From: Selaginella moellendorffii | Taxonomy: Eukaryota; Streptophyta; Lycopodiopsida; Selaginellales; Selaginellaceae | Length of the DNA stretch: 64,000 bases | Direction: 5' to 3' | Assembly (NCBI RefSeq): GCF_000143415.4 | Contig: NW_003314276.1 | Location: 1,972,107-2,036,106, forward strand | Shown: positions 11,271 to 22,420 of the stretch, piece by piece | Numbering within the stretch: position 1 is the first letter of the stretch | How the letters are laid out: every line of letters starts with the position of its first letter | Program-made: the position numbers and the translations under genes | The notes under the pieces: model-generated | Told to the model about the DNA's origin: nothing | Seen by the model: the letters and a program-made list of their open reading frames with translations, nothing else | Database searches by the model: none

Positions 11271-11600
11271 AGTGGATTCCATTCAGATTTCTCTCCCAGA
11301 TCTGCAAGTGGAGCCTCTTCTCTGCTAAGTCGCCGTGTGCCCTGAGCACCACCGTGAAAGTCTGAGCATTTGCCTGCTGGCTTGCTCATAGCACTCAAGG
11401 GCGAAGGTTGTTCTCAGCATATCCCAGGAAACAATGTTTTGCTACCCCATGCAAAGTCTCGGCGTTTGGAGGCAAGCCAACTTCTCGTTGCATCTGATCG
11501 AAGATGTGCATGTCCCATGTTGATCGTGTTCCAGGCAACCAACGTCATGTTTATTTGTCCTCCTCAACACTTCTGATGCTTCCACATGTCCACGAGGCTG
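11271..11600 (-). pseudogene. PPR gene relic, copy 2
   Basis: Minus-strand counterpart of 6030-6420. Fragments such as DAFVSSSLVDMWKHQKC (11564 and upstream) and out-of-phase VAWNTI text are visible. No frame longer than about 110 codons survives and frames change several times. Confidence 0.45.
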
Positions 11601-12164
11601 CTTGAGACGAATGCATCGGCTTTGTATTCACAATTTGCGAGGTAGACCAACCTATCCTGTTCTTCGTCCCATCCTGTTGAACAACCTGTGTTGCAAGCCG
11701 CAGTGTAGACTTCAACCATACTTTCACAATTGCACTTGCTTGATTCCTGACTTATGATGCTCTTGACTGAGAAACTTATCTGGCTGCTATGCCCTGCACT
11801 GCTTCTTCTCATTGAAGTTGAGATTTGAGCGCCTGCAAGAACAGAGAGCAAAAGTAGTACGTTACCTTTTCTCAAAACCTTTCGTCTCAAGCAACTTCTC
11901 TGGCCTTTGGAGGCTGCTCCCCCGTCACTCTAGAGGATAGCTCAGTCAATTGAAACTTGGTAGGCTCTTGCTCTATTTTCCAGTCCATTTTCCGAGCCAG
12001 CTGTGCAATAACTTCGAAGTCTGGTGACTTCCACCAGTCGACCCTTGTATGTGATCTTCACCGTCCGTGAGCAAGAGCCTGCTGTCTTCTTGCTCTGAAA
12101 CTTCATCTCCTTGAAGATTGTTTGTACACAATCTTCCATGTGACAACGCATGCACTGTGCTGAC
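11564..12164 (-). other. 3' part of the His-rich gene unit: two unassigned frames
   Basis: Downstream of the membrane-protein frame lie a 97-codon frame (12235-11942; CMRCHMEDCVQTIFKEMK, then SRTVKITYKGRLVEVTRL) and a 108-codon frame (11890-11564; CNCESMVEVYTAACNTGC). A GTAAGT donor lies directly at the end of the membrane-protein frame, and a TTCTTGCAG acceptor precedes the second frame. They may therefore be later exons of one gene, but no single splice pattern is compelling. Both are conserved in all three copies. Function is unknown. Confidence 0.4.
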
Positions 12165-12941
12165 TTACGCGTCACTGCCAGCGTTGGCAGGACACTTTGA
12201 GGAGAATCCCAGAGTGCCATTGCTGTGCGAACCACGAGTGTGAGCTTCCAGCTGTTTCTTCTCAGTCAGAGAATCGTCCACCACAACTTCGATCTGCCAC
12301 CCGGGATCCTGAAAGATCGCATTACTGCGCTGCTTCCTCCGAGAGAACATCCATCGCACGAGCAAAAAGCATGCAAGCAGCACCAAGATCGCAACCAAAA
12401 CCAGGAGAAGAAGCTGGAGCAGCGACCACGGCGTCCTCCGAACCACTGTAACTACTGCTGCGGGTGTTCGTGTGGCCACTGCTGCGTCGTGACCCTCGTG
12501 ACGATGGTGGTGGTGGTGGTGGTGGTGGTTGTGGCGTCCTCCATGGTGGTGACCATGGTGGTGACCATGGTGATGGTGGTGAACAACCAGAGGAGCTCCA
12601 TCACCGTGATGATGATGGTACACTGCTGCTGCTGGAGCTGGATGGTGGTGGCGAGCATGATCAAGGATAGCAGGCGCTGGAGCTAGATGAGCAGGGTGGC
12701 CGCGAGCAGGGTGAACGAAAGCAGCTGGCGCTGGGGCTCGAACTGGAGCGTCACCTTGAAGAACTGGAGCTAAAGCTGGCGCTGGCTCGTGGCCTCCTCG
12801 AGGATGGTGTCCATGGTGGTCTGCTCGATGTGCTGGAGCTAGAGCTGGAGGTCGCGGGTGTGAAGGTCGGTGATGGCCGCCATGCCAGGGCGCTGGAGCT
12901 CGGCGGGCAAGCGTTGGGGCGGCGTGAGCGCGAGAGACCAT
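12165..12941 (-). CDS. His-, Pro- and Ala-rich single-pass membrane protein (copy 2)
   Basis: Not recognised as a named family. The ATG at 12941 gives 258 residues. Residues 1-165 are a low-complexity Pro/Ala/His region with repeated LAPA and HHG motifs and a His run (GRHNHHHHHHHH). Such a region could bind divalent metals or resemble cell-wall arabinogalactan/extensin stretches. Residues about 172-195 are one strong hydrophobic helix (WSLLQLLLLVLVAILVLLAC) followed by basic SRRKQR, which predicts a cytosolic C-terminus by the positive-inside rule. The last 60 residues are polar. No clear signal peptide is seen. The copy at 26426-27208 keeps the same frame with only in-frame length changes, which argues for a real coding sequence. 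The C-terminus may continue in further exons. Confidence 0.5.
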   Translation of the reverse strand: MVSRAHAAPTLARRAPAPWHGGHHRPSHPRPPALAPAHRADHHGHHPRGGHEPAPALAPVLQGDAPVRAPAPAAFVHPARGHPAHLAPAPAILDHARHHHPAPAAAVYHHHHGDGAPLVVHHHHHGHHHGHHHGGRHNHHHHHHHHRHEGHDAAVATRTPAAVVTVVRRTPWSLLQLLLLVLVAILVLLACFLLVRWMFSRRKQRSNAIFQDPGWQIEVVVDDSLTEKKQLEAHTRGSHSNGTLGFSSKCPANAGSDA

Positions 12942-12944
12942 AGC

Positions 12945-14290
12945 TTACCTGACGAGAGCTTCGACAATAGAAAAATCCAAGCGAGAAAGATTATAACCTA
13001 ACCCTTGACTACTTTTGGTTTTAACGAGTAGCTGGTGACGCTGTGGATTGTCAGACTTGAACGCGGGAAAAAGAAACACAAGATAAATATCTATCCATTG
13101 CTGTTTTGATATTCTCACGGTGCAACATTGATATTGATCCACAGCTCCTCCAGAGTAAAATCGGTCAAAACGCCTGGAACGATCCAACAATCGAACATAT
13201 TTGGAGATGCTTGTGTCGATCCCAAAAATCCAATTCTAGTACTCATCCTGGCATTTCAAGAGCTTTTTAAGAGATGAGGTTTGGAAGGTTTCTACTCCTT
13301 GCAAAGCTGTTCCAGATCATACCAATTTGATTTATATTGTGTTGGTTTTACCAATTGCTTTACTCATCCTCTTGAATAACAGTGCAAAGCAAAACACTAG
13401 CCTTGTTCCTCCTCCTCTAGTGAATATTATTACTATAGTATGTATTATTATTATATTTTTTAGTAACACTAATATTATTTGGTATTTTGGTTTGCTAGTA
13501 AACATATTTAGCTACATAATTGTAGAGCTAAAAGTCTTTTAAAATGAGCAACTTTTCTTTCTTACAAAATTCAAAATTGGAAACATCATCTTCACATTCT
13601 TTCAAAGTTTAAGCGCATTTGCTTTTCGTATCTCATAGCCCCTGAACAAACAAATAGAGATATTGGGCACTCTTGATCAATTCAAAGAAACTAATCATTA
13701 AAAGCTTACTAGGTGATGTACAATCTGCTAATAGAGAGAGCCAGGTCAACAAAAGGAGTCATTAAGAATAAAGCTTTAAAATATACTAGTAGACTAAAGA
13801 ATATTTTCTTAATGTTTTAGTGGCAATATTTTTATTAAAGAGGCATTTTTAAAAAATAGTAATTTAAAAAATATTTAAATATGAGTGGCAATATTTCCTA
13901 ATTAATAGAGGTTTTGCCTTGTCACCTAATTTACAGAATTTAAGGTCCAAGTGTATAGCTACGATGCCATATAATAATATTAGCATAATCGGATTTTAGT
14001 AGCTGTCAGATTGGTTTCAATTTAGACCACTCGCTCCTGTATATAAATTATGGTTTTTGGGATAATTTTCTATATTCCTTTTCCATATTCTATGCACTCA
14101 TATTGGTAGAGTTAAAGAGCACCTATAATTGTCCTTGAAAAGTGCTTGGATTTGGGATTATGGTTTAAATTTAGCTTTTGTATTGTCTAGATTTAATTTT
14201 TTCCATTTCCTTTCTTTTGTTTTTTCCTTTCTCAGGATTTTGGTTTAAATTTAGCTTTTGCATCGTCTTTGTTAAGGGCCATTTAAGTTA
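12945..14290. other. Non-coding part of duplication copy 2
   Basis: No supported gene. The first 300 bp are probably the promoter or leader of the His-rich gene. The rest is AT-rich, nearly the same at 27212-28550, and contains short runs such as TATTATTATTATA. Confidence 0.6.
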
Positions 14291-15935
14291 GTAATGGAAT
14301 TTAGCATTTGTTTCCGAAGCCTTTTGCTTCGTGCGGGGTCAAATATATTAAAGCGGATCAAGCTAAGAATGTTGTGGCCAATACTTCATCAAGATCTTGT
14401 CGGACTTGTGCATGCACTTGTTCTAGCCACCCTTGACAATGCTCTTCACTTTACACAACGTTATAAGATGTCACCTCTTTCATTTCTCACTACACATTCT
14501 TTAACTCTACTTCATGTGGATAATAGTCCTGTTCCAATGGAAGTTGATACTACTGTTGCTTGAGTCCAAGGATAAGGGCAAGGACGTGGTCATGGCCATG
14601 ATATTTGTTGTTGAGCGTGTGATGAAGTTGGTCACATTTATCAGTGTTGTCAATGTTTTCCAGCACTTCGTTAAGATTTTGTCGGACTTATCCATGCACT
14701 TGCTTTAGCCACCCTTGACGATGCTCTTCGCTTTGCATAACATTATAAAATGTCACCTCTTTCACTTCTCACTACATGTCCTTCAACTCCACTTCATGTG
14801 GATAATGGTCCTGTTCCAATGGAGGTTGATGTTGCTGCTGCTTGAGTCCAAGGACAAGGGCAAGGATGTGGTCATGGCCATGATATTCATTGTTGAGCAT
14901 GTGATGAAGTTGGTCACACTTATCAGTGTTGTCAATGTTTTCCAGATTGGCGGCCACTATTTTTTGGATGGAGACCTTGGCATCAACAATGTTCTGTTGG
15001 TGTTGCTGCAGTGGAAGGTCTGGATATTAAGATGCATTCAGGAAATGAGGAGTCACGCAAATAACGAAGGGACCTTGTGTAAATAAGTTAGTGACCCCTC
15101 TATATTTCTTTCAGGAGTATCATTAAAGGGTTCATTTGGCACTAGTTCATCTAGTGTTTACTTTCCAAGCTTATTTTTATAACAAGTGGTCTCCTATTAT
15201 TCTCTCTGTCTTCTATTGCTCGACTTGTTGCCACATGTTGCCGTCTACACTTGTGCTGTGCGATGGAGCCAGTTTTCATTCTTTATGACAACGGCCGTAT
15301 ACATGCATGTGCACAGGATGAGGTGGACTTAATTGTGTATGTAGGTGATCTCGAGCTTGGGTTGCAGTCATTGTGGGTGGTGTCGAGTCAAGCTTTTGAC
15401 CTTATCTTTGGTATGGATTGGTTGCAACGCAATCATGCCAAATATGACTTTAAAGCTTCTCCCCTTTGTCTTATACTTCTTTATATTTCATCCATTCTTG
15501 TCATTTCCATACCTTTTTGTCCCTCTACTTCTACCTCTACTTCCATTACTTTTGTTCTCCCATTACTTTCTCCTATGTTTCCATATTATTCTGCTCTTCC
15601 CTTTTCCAATTCCTCCAATAGTTTTTGTGTTGTAGCAGTTGACTAGCTATCACAAATGCGACTTCGGGTATAAAAAGCTACTTGTCAACTGTCCTTTGAG
15701 ACATTCTCAATATCGTTTTGAAGACACCTTATATTGCCTTATATTCTCAATATTGCCTTGAAGACGGCCTTTTTTATTTTATGGGGACGGATCTTGATGA
15801 TCATTTATGGCTAGTGGTGCCTTCTGTTTTTATTCCATGGTTTCTCCATGCCTACCATGATTTTCCTGTTCTAGGTGGGCATATAGAACATCGTCGTATG
15901 ACTGAAAAGCTGCGCAAGTATTTCTATTGGCTGGA
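14290..15935 (+). pseudogene. Decayed Ty3/gypsy gag-pol relic
   Basis: Degenerate retroelement coding sequence with many stops. About 14360-14960 holds two tandem copies of a roughly 300-bp unit with zinc-knuckle text (ACDEVGHTYQCCQ). About 15251-15460 reads as retropepsin end-piece (FDLIFGMDWLQRNHAKYDF). About 15720-15930 reads as the integrase zinc-binding start (HDFPVLGGHIEHRRMTEKL). RT and RNase H are missing, so there are large internal deletions. The gag N-terminal part of the same kind of element remains at 28600-28927. Confidence 0.65.
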
Positions 15936-16019
15936 TAATTTAATAATTAGTATTTATACTAATTGTTTAAGTATATATTTATATTAAGTTAATACAATAC
16001 CAATATCTATTTTCTTCAC

Positions 16020-16024
16020 CTTAT
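16020..16024. repeat. Target-site duplication CTTAT, left
   Basis: CTTAT directly precedes the left LTR and recurs at 23569-23573 directly after the right LTR. Confidence 0.9.
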
Positions 16025-17175
16025 TGTAAGGAACCAACTCGCCGAGGTGTCGTAGGCTAAGGGAACCCCGAAAGCATGACCAAAATGACAAAGAGTTCAT
16101 CGGATGGGACCAAGTCAAAGATCGAGTCCAAGACCGACTCTAGGACCGAGTTCGAGATAGAGTCCGGAATCGAGTCCAAGACCGACTCGGGGACCGAGTT
16201 CGAGTCCGAGTTCGAGACCGAGTTCGAGACGGAGTCCGAGATCCGAAATCGGGTCCGAGACCGAGTCCGAAGTCGAGTCCGAGGTCGGGCCCGAGATCGG
16301 GTCCGAGATCGAGTCCGCGATCGAGTCTGAGACCGAATCCGAAGTCGGATCCGAAATCGGATCCGAGATCGAGCCAGAGACTAAGTCCAAATACTAATAC
16401 GGGTCAAGGGGTGAAAGCCCAAAGCGTGCGTCCCCCAGGGGGGGGGGGGGGCTGCAGGGGGTTCCAAAAGTATAGTAGGGATAGTGAGGTCCAGGAACCA
16501 GTTTTGAAGGGACTCTCCAGTTGGGCTTCCAAACCGACTTGAGGTTGGGACTGGGACTAAGGGGCCTTGGGTGGGAGTGAGCATGGACTTGGCTGGTGCC
16601 GGAGGGGCCATCCAAGGAAGTGCTCAAGAGCAGCTCCCACTCCCGAAAGGGAAACCGATTGCGGTGCTCCCGGCTCATGTGGAGTGGTGCCCCACTTGAG
16701 TACCATGCGGCTCATTGGTCCTCGCCCTGCCTAGGGGCTTGGGCCTTCCTTCGGGATGGAAGTGGGGGGCGAGAGGTACCCATACCGGGCCGTTAGGCCA
16801 CGGTGTTTCGCCCCGGCGTCCCGAAGCAAGTGTTGCACTCAAGACTTGGGATTTAGAGGGTCCCATGATCAAGTCTTGTGGTACCAAGAGATGTTAGGAA
16901 CCTGGAAGCTTGGTGTGCTTGGCTGCTTGTGCTTGCGGGGAGTGTAGCCGAACCTTAAGTCCAATCTAACCCGGGGAGGGGGATTGAGAGTGATTTGGGA
17001 ATCCGTGGAAGGATGGCTAACACTCCGTTGCTCGTGCAGTGAGTAGCTGAAACCAAGTAGGAGCTGGTACCATAGGCGAGAACCTTGGCGAGGGAACTTA
17101 GCAAAAGCCAAGGCAGTGTTGGATGGATAGACGAGGTAAGCTGGCAAATTGGAAAGGAAAAATTTGTGGCTTACA
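16025..17175 (+). repeat. Left LTR of the chromovirus
   Basis: 1151 bp, starts TGTAAGG and ends GGCTTACA. It contains a hexamer-based tract of GAGTCC/GAGACC-like units (about 16127-16390), the core GTGAAAGCCCAAAGCG (16411-16426), a G-run and CCAAAAGTATAGTAGGG, a possible TATA region. The same order occurs in the other LTR families of this window. Confidence 0.93.
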
Positions 17176-17178
17176 ATT

Positions 17179-17191
17179 TGGTATCGGAGCC
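17179..17191 (+). promoter_or_regulatory. Primer-binding site, tRNA-Met type
   Basis: TGGTATCGGAGCC, three bases after the left LTR. It corresponds to the complement of the initiator tRNA-Met 3' end with one difference from the usual TGGTATCAGAGC. It primes minus-strand DNA synthesis. The same variant is used by the element at 43454-51069. Confidence 0.9.
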
Positions 17192-17234
17192 TTTATCTCA
17201 GTTCTAGCGAAGGATAGAGGCGGATTGCTGGGAG

Positions 17235-20200
17235 ATGGCAAGGGCAGGGCGTAAGCGAACCCAGGGGGAGACGGAACCTCCGCCGGAGCTGGAGCCTCCG
17301 GTTGAACAAGAGGCTATGGATGAGGAATCCTTGCATGAGGAGGACTCCAGTGAGGAAACTTCCAAACAGGAGTCCGGTGGCGAGGTTCGGTCGTCCAAGG
17401 CTCGATTGGACGTGCTAGAAGGACAGTTGGCACAGACCAATGCCTTGCTGGAGACTCTTGTACGCAAGTTAAAGCGTGACGAGAAGCGGAAGAAAAAGCG
17501 AAAGACTGCGGATGCTGGCAGCGCAGAAGGTGCGGACCCTTCGGCAGGGACTGAGGCAAAACCAGACAAGGTCGAACAGACCGAAGTGGAATCAGTCCCT
17601 CAGGCAGTTCCCAAGTACAAACCAAAACCCCCACCGGTGTTCAAGGGAGTGAACGACTATAAGGTTGTGGAGGATTGGTTTTACGATATGGAGGACTACT
17701 TCCGAGCGTTGCGGTTACCGAGCTCGGAGAAGGTCCCATGTGCAAAACCATACTTGGCAGATAATGCCAAGTCTTGGTGGAGAACAACGGAGGCCAACGA
17801 AGGACCGGTGGCCACCTGGGACATGATGAAGGCGAGGATCCGCGCGACATACGTTCCTCCGAATGCCACTCTGCATCTGAGAGATGAGTTGAGTAGGCTG
17901 AAGCAGACTGGAACCATCCAGGAATATGTGAATGGGTTCATGGCAAAGAGGATACTTGTCACGGACATGGGGGATATGGATGCGTTCCATGCCTTTATAT
18001 CAGGTTTGCAAACCTGGGCTCGCGGTGAGGTGATGCGCTGGAACCCGACCAACTACAAGGAAGCATTGGATGCGGCCATCAAGGTGCATTTCAACGATAA
18101 CCTGCGAAAGGGGAACACGACGGGGTCGGGATCCACGTTTCACAAAGGGGCCAAACCGAGGGGAACATATAGCAAGGGGAAATTCAAGAAGAGTTTCTCT
18201 AAGAATGAGTCCTCGGGGTTCCGGAAAGGCAAAGCCGGTGGCCAGCGAGCGAGTACGTGGGGAAGTCAAGCGAAAAAAGACAAACCCACGGATAAGAAGG
18301 TCAAGTCGTATAGCAGCGTGGGCAACAACGTATGCTACAACTGCGGCGAAGCGGGACACTTCTCGAGGGAATGTCCCTACCCGAAGAAGGCCAGAGCCAA
18401 TATGGCCATCAAGTCGGGTGAAGTCCAAACTGAGGTATGTGATCCAGTCCCTAACTCAAAGTTACTCATTACACGAGCAACTTTGGTAGAGAGTCGTTCG
18501 CGACATCTACTAGCCCTCCGAGGGAAGCTCGGAGGTAGCTTTGTTAAGATCCTTATTGACACGGGTGCTTCGGATAATTTTGTGGCTGCAGACATAGTCC
18601 GGCAAGCCGGACTAACGGTGCAACGGCTAGGCGAACCAAGGACTATAGAGTTTGTTCAGGGTAGCCAAAGCACCAATGAGATACTTCGACAAGCGAGAGT
18701 CGAAGTGGGGACATGGAAAGTGGACATGGATTTCACCGTCTTGGACATGGCGGGATTTGACGTGATCTTCGGAATGGATTGGTTTAATCGGTTCGTGGTA
18801 GCCCTGCATGGACAAGGTAGGAATCTTGTGGTATTGGTGAATGCCCAAGGAAGAAGATCTAGGGTGGAGGCCCAGGATCTAAAGGTAGGGCAAAGCAAGG
18901 CCAAAGAGTCATGCTTAAACCTGGTGTCCACGAGAGGACAACTCACTAAAGGAACTAAGGTAGCCTTTTTGTGCTTACTCTCGGTGAAGAGTGACAAAAA
19001 GACAAGAACGGAAGAAGTACCTTTAGTGATCCAGCAGGTGCTGGACCAATTCCAGGATACCATGCCAGAGGAGCTACCGGCGGGGTTGCCCCCCGCACGA
19101 CCGATAGAACATAAGATTGAGCTGGTCAAGGGTGCTGAGGCGGTGGTTCGTCCACCCTATCGATTGAACGAAAAAGAACTCAAGGAGCTCAAAAGCCAAC
19201 TAGAGGAGTTGGTGGACAAAGGGTATGTTAAGTTGAGCAAGTCGCCGTATGGGGCGCCGGTGCTATTTGTGAAAAAGAAAGATGGATCTATGCGCATGTG
19301 CATAGACTACCGGTTGCTCAACAAGTATACCAAGAAGAACAAGTACCCTTTGCCAAGGATCGAGGACCTGTTCGATAGGTTGGGAAAGGCAAAATACTTC
19401 TCGAGGATTGACCTAAGGTCAGGATACTACCAGATCAGGGTAGCTGAGGAAGATGTCGAGAAGACAACCTGTCGAACGAGGTATGGGAGCTTTGAGTTTT
19501 TGGTGATGCCCTTTGGGCTGTGCAATGCACCGGCAACGTTTTCGGCGTTGATGAACCACATCTTTGTACCCTATCTGGATCGCTTCGTGGTCGTCTATAT
19601 TGACAACATCCTGATCTATAGCGAGACGCTAGAGGAGCATGCCGAACACTTGGCGAAGGTGTTTGAGAAAGTAAGGGAACACAAACTGTATGCTAAAGAG
19701 AGCAAATGTGACTTTGCTCAACAAGAGGTAAAGTTTCTTGGGCATGTGGTGGGCCAGGACGGGCTCAAGGTGGACCCGGAGAAGGTCCAAGCGATCCAGG
19801 AATGGGAACGACCATCGAATGTACATGAGTTGAGGGCGTTCCTGGGGCTATGCAACTACTATCGAAAGTTTATCAGACACTATTCGAGAGTAGCCCTGCC
19901 CTTAACGGACCAAACAGGAAAAGGGAAGATGGTATGGACAGCAGAATGCGAGGCGGCATTCGTCCACCTCAAAGGGAAGTTGAGGAAGGCTCCGGTGTTG
20001 GCATTACCAGACTTTGGTAAGGACTTTGAGGTAGACACGGATGCTTCAGACTTTGCGTTGGGCGCAGTTTTGAAGCAAGACAACCATCCAGTAGCGTTCT
20101 TCTCGAAGAAGCTGGACAAGGCTCAACAGAAGTGGCCTGCCCACGAGAAGGAATTGTTTGCGGTGGTCAAGGCGCTCAAGGAGTGGCGACACTACCTTGG

Positions 20201-22016
20201 GAGACACTTCAAGGTTTACACGGACAATGTGGCAACGAAACACTTCTTGTCACAGCCCGACCTAAGGGGAAAACAAGGTCGGTGGGCCAATGCTTTGGCC
20301 GAGTTTGATTGGGAGATCCTGTACAAGCCTGGGAAGAGCAACATCGTGGCAGATGCGCTAAGTCGAAAAGCGAGCTTGAAGTTGGCGATATCTAGCGCGA
20401 CAGCAACCTTTTGGGACGATGTGCGGACCGCATACGAGAGTGATGGTCTAGCACAAGAAGTGTTGCTGAGGAATCTGGAGGCGCGGGAAGCTCACCAGAG
20501 AGGTGAGCTGCCAACGGAAGAGAAAACGGGCTATGCGGAACGCAACGGACTCATATATTACAAGCAAACGAGGGTGTATGTTCCAGAAGGGGAACTAAGG
20601 AAGGTAGCCTTGGAAGAGTGTCATGACGGACCTCTTGCGGGACACGACGGAGTGCCCAAGACAATGGGCTTACTCAAAAGGAAGTATCACTGGCCAGATA
20701 TGGCTAAGGACGTCCAAGACTATGTAAAGACATGTCCAACATGTCAGTAGGTCAAAGCCGTGACGAAGGCTAGTGGGGGCTTGTTGCAAAGCATCCCTAT
20801 TCCAGATCGTCCGTGGAAATGTCTCACGATGGACTTCATCACAGGACTACCCCCAAGCGAGGGGTTCGATGCGATATTCGTGGTGGTGGACCGATTTTCA
20901 AAGATGGCACATTTCATACCCACCACAACGGATGTAGATGCGGAAGGTGTGGCGAAGCTGTTCTTCGAACAAGTGGTTCGAGTGCGGGGAAGGCCGGAAG
21001 AGATTATCTCAGATCGAGATAAGATCTTCACCAGTAGGTTCTGGAGGACACTCCTAGAACAGTATCGCACCAAGTTGAAATTCAGCACGGCCTATCACCC
21101 ACAGACAGGTAATGGGTGTTGAGTCAAGATTGATGGCACTAACACTTCTTGACAGACGGACAAACGGAAAGGGTGAATAGGCAGCTGGAGGATTATTTGC
21201 GATGCTATGTCTCGGGAGACCAGACCGACTGGGTAAGTCATTTGGGACTTGCGGAAATGTGTTATAACAACTCACCACATTCGAGCATCGGGGTGAGTCC
21301 ATGGGAAGTCATCAATGGGCGAGCTATTGAAGGTCCTGTGGAACTCGGCGTGGCCGAGTATCATGGAGAGTTACCCGCAGTGGAGGCATTCACGGCGGAA
21401 AGACTCAACATTTGGAATCTAGTGAGGGATTCCCTGGAACGGGCTCAACAAAGGCAAACTAAGTACGCGAACCAAAAGCGTCAAGATGTGGAGTTCCAAG
21501 CTGGGGAGAAGGTGTGGCTGAACACCAAGAACCTCAGGCTACCAAGTGGGATCAGCCGGAAGTTGACCCAAAGGTAAAAAAAAAAAAAATGCATGTATTC
21601 CTGTAAATGAATTGATCTTGAGTTCCTTAAGCAGGTTCGCGGGGCCTTACGAGATTGAGGCTCGAATCGGTAAAGTGGCTTACCGTCTCCGACTTCCTCG
21701 AGAGATGGGGAAGATGCATCCCGTGTTCCACGTGAACTTACTCAAGCCGTATTTTGAGGATCCGCTTCGCAAGGACCAAGTAAGACCTTTACCTGAGGTT
21801 ATCCAAGGGGAGGAGGAATACGAAGTCGAGGCCATCCTCAATGCGCGCAAGAGCAAGCGACAAGGACGTGAGGTGAGAGAGTTCCATGTGAAGTGGAAAG
21901 GATTTCCACACTGCGAAGCAACATGGGAACCGGAGGAGAACCTAGCGAACGCGCGAGATCTAGTGGAGGAATTTCTGCATGGCAGAACTCTATGTACTTA
22001 TGCAAAGTTCAATTAA
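17235..22016 (+). CDS. Gag-Pol polyprotein of the chromovirus, with two intron-like gaps and one stop
   Basis: The ATG at 17235 opens 1171 codons. Parts in order: coiled N-terminus; Gag domain (about 135-285, [13 protein letters not shown]); CCHC knuckle at 367-380 ([14 protein letters not shown]); protease with Asp442 in LIDTGASDN; reverse transcriptase (about 640-820); RNase H (about 930-1050, [13 protein letters not shown]); integrase zinc domain up to CPTCQ. TAG follows at 20748-20750, then the same frame continues with the integrase core ([19 protein letters not shown]). At 21109-21155 (47 bp) and 21574-21634 (61 bp) the frame is broken by GT...AG segments. Removing them joins conserved text in phase. 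After the second comes the GPYEI domain and a chromodomain ([24 protein letters not shown]). The RT motif reads YIDN (19599-19607) instead of YxDD, losing a catalytic Asp. This copy is therefore probably non-functional. Confidence 0.9.
21109..21155 (+). other. Intron-like segment 1 in the integrase core
   Basis: 47 bp, GTAATGGG to CTTGACAG, with an in-frame stop inside. Excision joins phase 1 to the next frame and gives the universally conserved integrase phrase around HPQTDGQTE. The size equals that of host introns in this window. Confidence 0.75.
21574..21634 (+). other. Intron-like segment 2 before the chromodomain
   Basis: 61 bp, GTAAAAAA to CTTAAGCAG with an A13 run near the donor. Excision joins KLTQ through a split Arg codon to FAGPYEIE, the normal Ty3/gypsy sequence at this point. 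Confidence 0.75.
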
Positions 22017-22420
22017 AAGTATCAATTTGAGAAGTTGAGCAATGGCATATGTTGGGACCCGAAGGCGCGCCGAAGGTAAGCTAATTAGCATGGGTTAGCT
22101 AGGTCGACCAGGCGTAGGGAGCTACGCCCGACTCCCTGCAGGGATGTCGAAACCGTAGACGTATTCTACGGAGGTTGGGTTCGAGTCCCAACCCCCTAGT
22201 AAAGCAAGGCTGGGTTCAAGTCCCGACCCCATACTAGGGCGTGGTGAGGGGAGGAGTATAGGGACACCTATATTCCGTTGTCATGAGCTCTTGGCCGGGG
22301 AGGCTAACTTAGGCACACCGCTAAGTGGGGGGATGCCCCCGGAGACATGGTCAACAAGTCGTAGGATAAAAAAAGAGACGTTCGATGTGGGCATCGAACT
22401 TCTTCTATGGGTGGTGGAGT
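22017..22420 (+). other. 3' non-coding region and polypurine tract of the chromovirus
   Basis: Between pol and the right LTR. Notable parts are two GGTTCRAGTCCC boxes (about 22178-22228), a hairpin GTTCGATG-4-CATCGAAC at 22380-22399 and the polypurine tract GGGTGGTGGAGT at 22409-22420. Corresponding parts in the same order lie at the 3' end of the derivatives at 28928-32780 and 43454-51069. Confidence 0.75.

Larger units (their letters stand above)
10860..14264 (-). repeat. Segmental duplication, copy 2
   Basis: Very similar to copy 3 (24230-28541) over more than 3 kb and inverted relative to copy 1. Copies 2 and 3 share the same frame of the His-rich gene, the same AT-rich stretch at 13300-14260 and a common breakpoint just after TTTAGCTTTTGCAT. 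Past that point the two run into different parts of a decayed retroelement. Confidence 0.85.

Noticed and set aside
22150-22230. tRNA gene in the chromovirus 3' leader
   Set aside because: Only B-box-like strings are present; no acceptor-stem pairing or A-box could be found.
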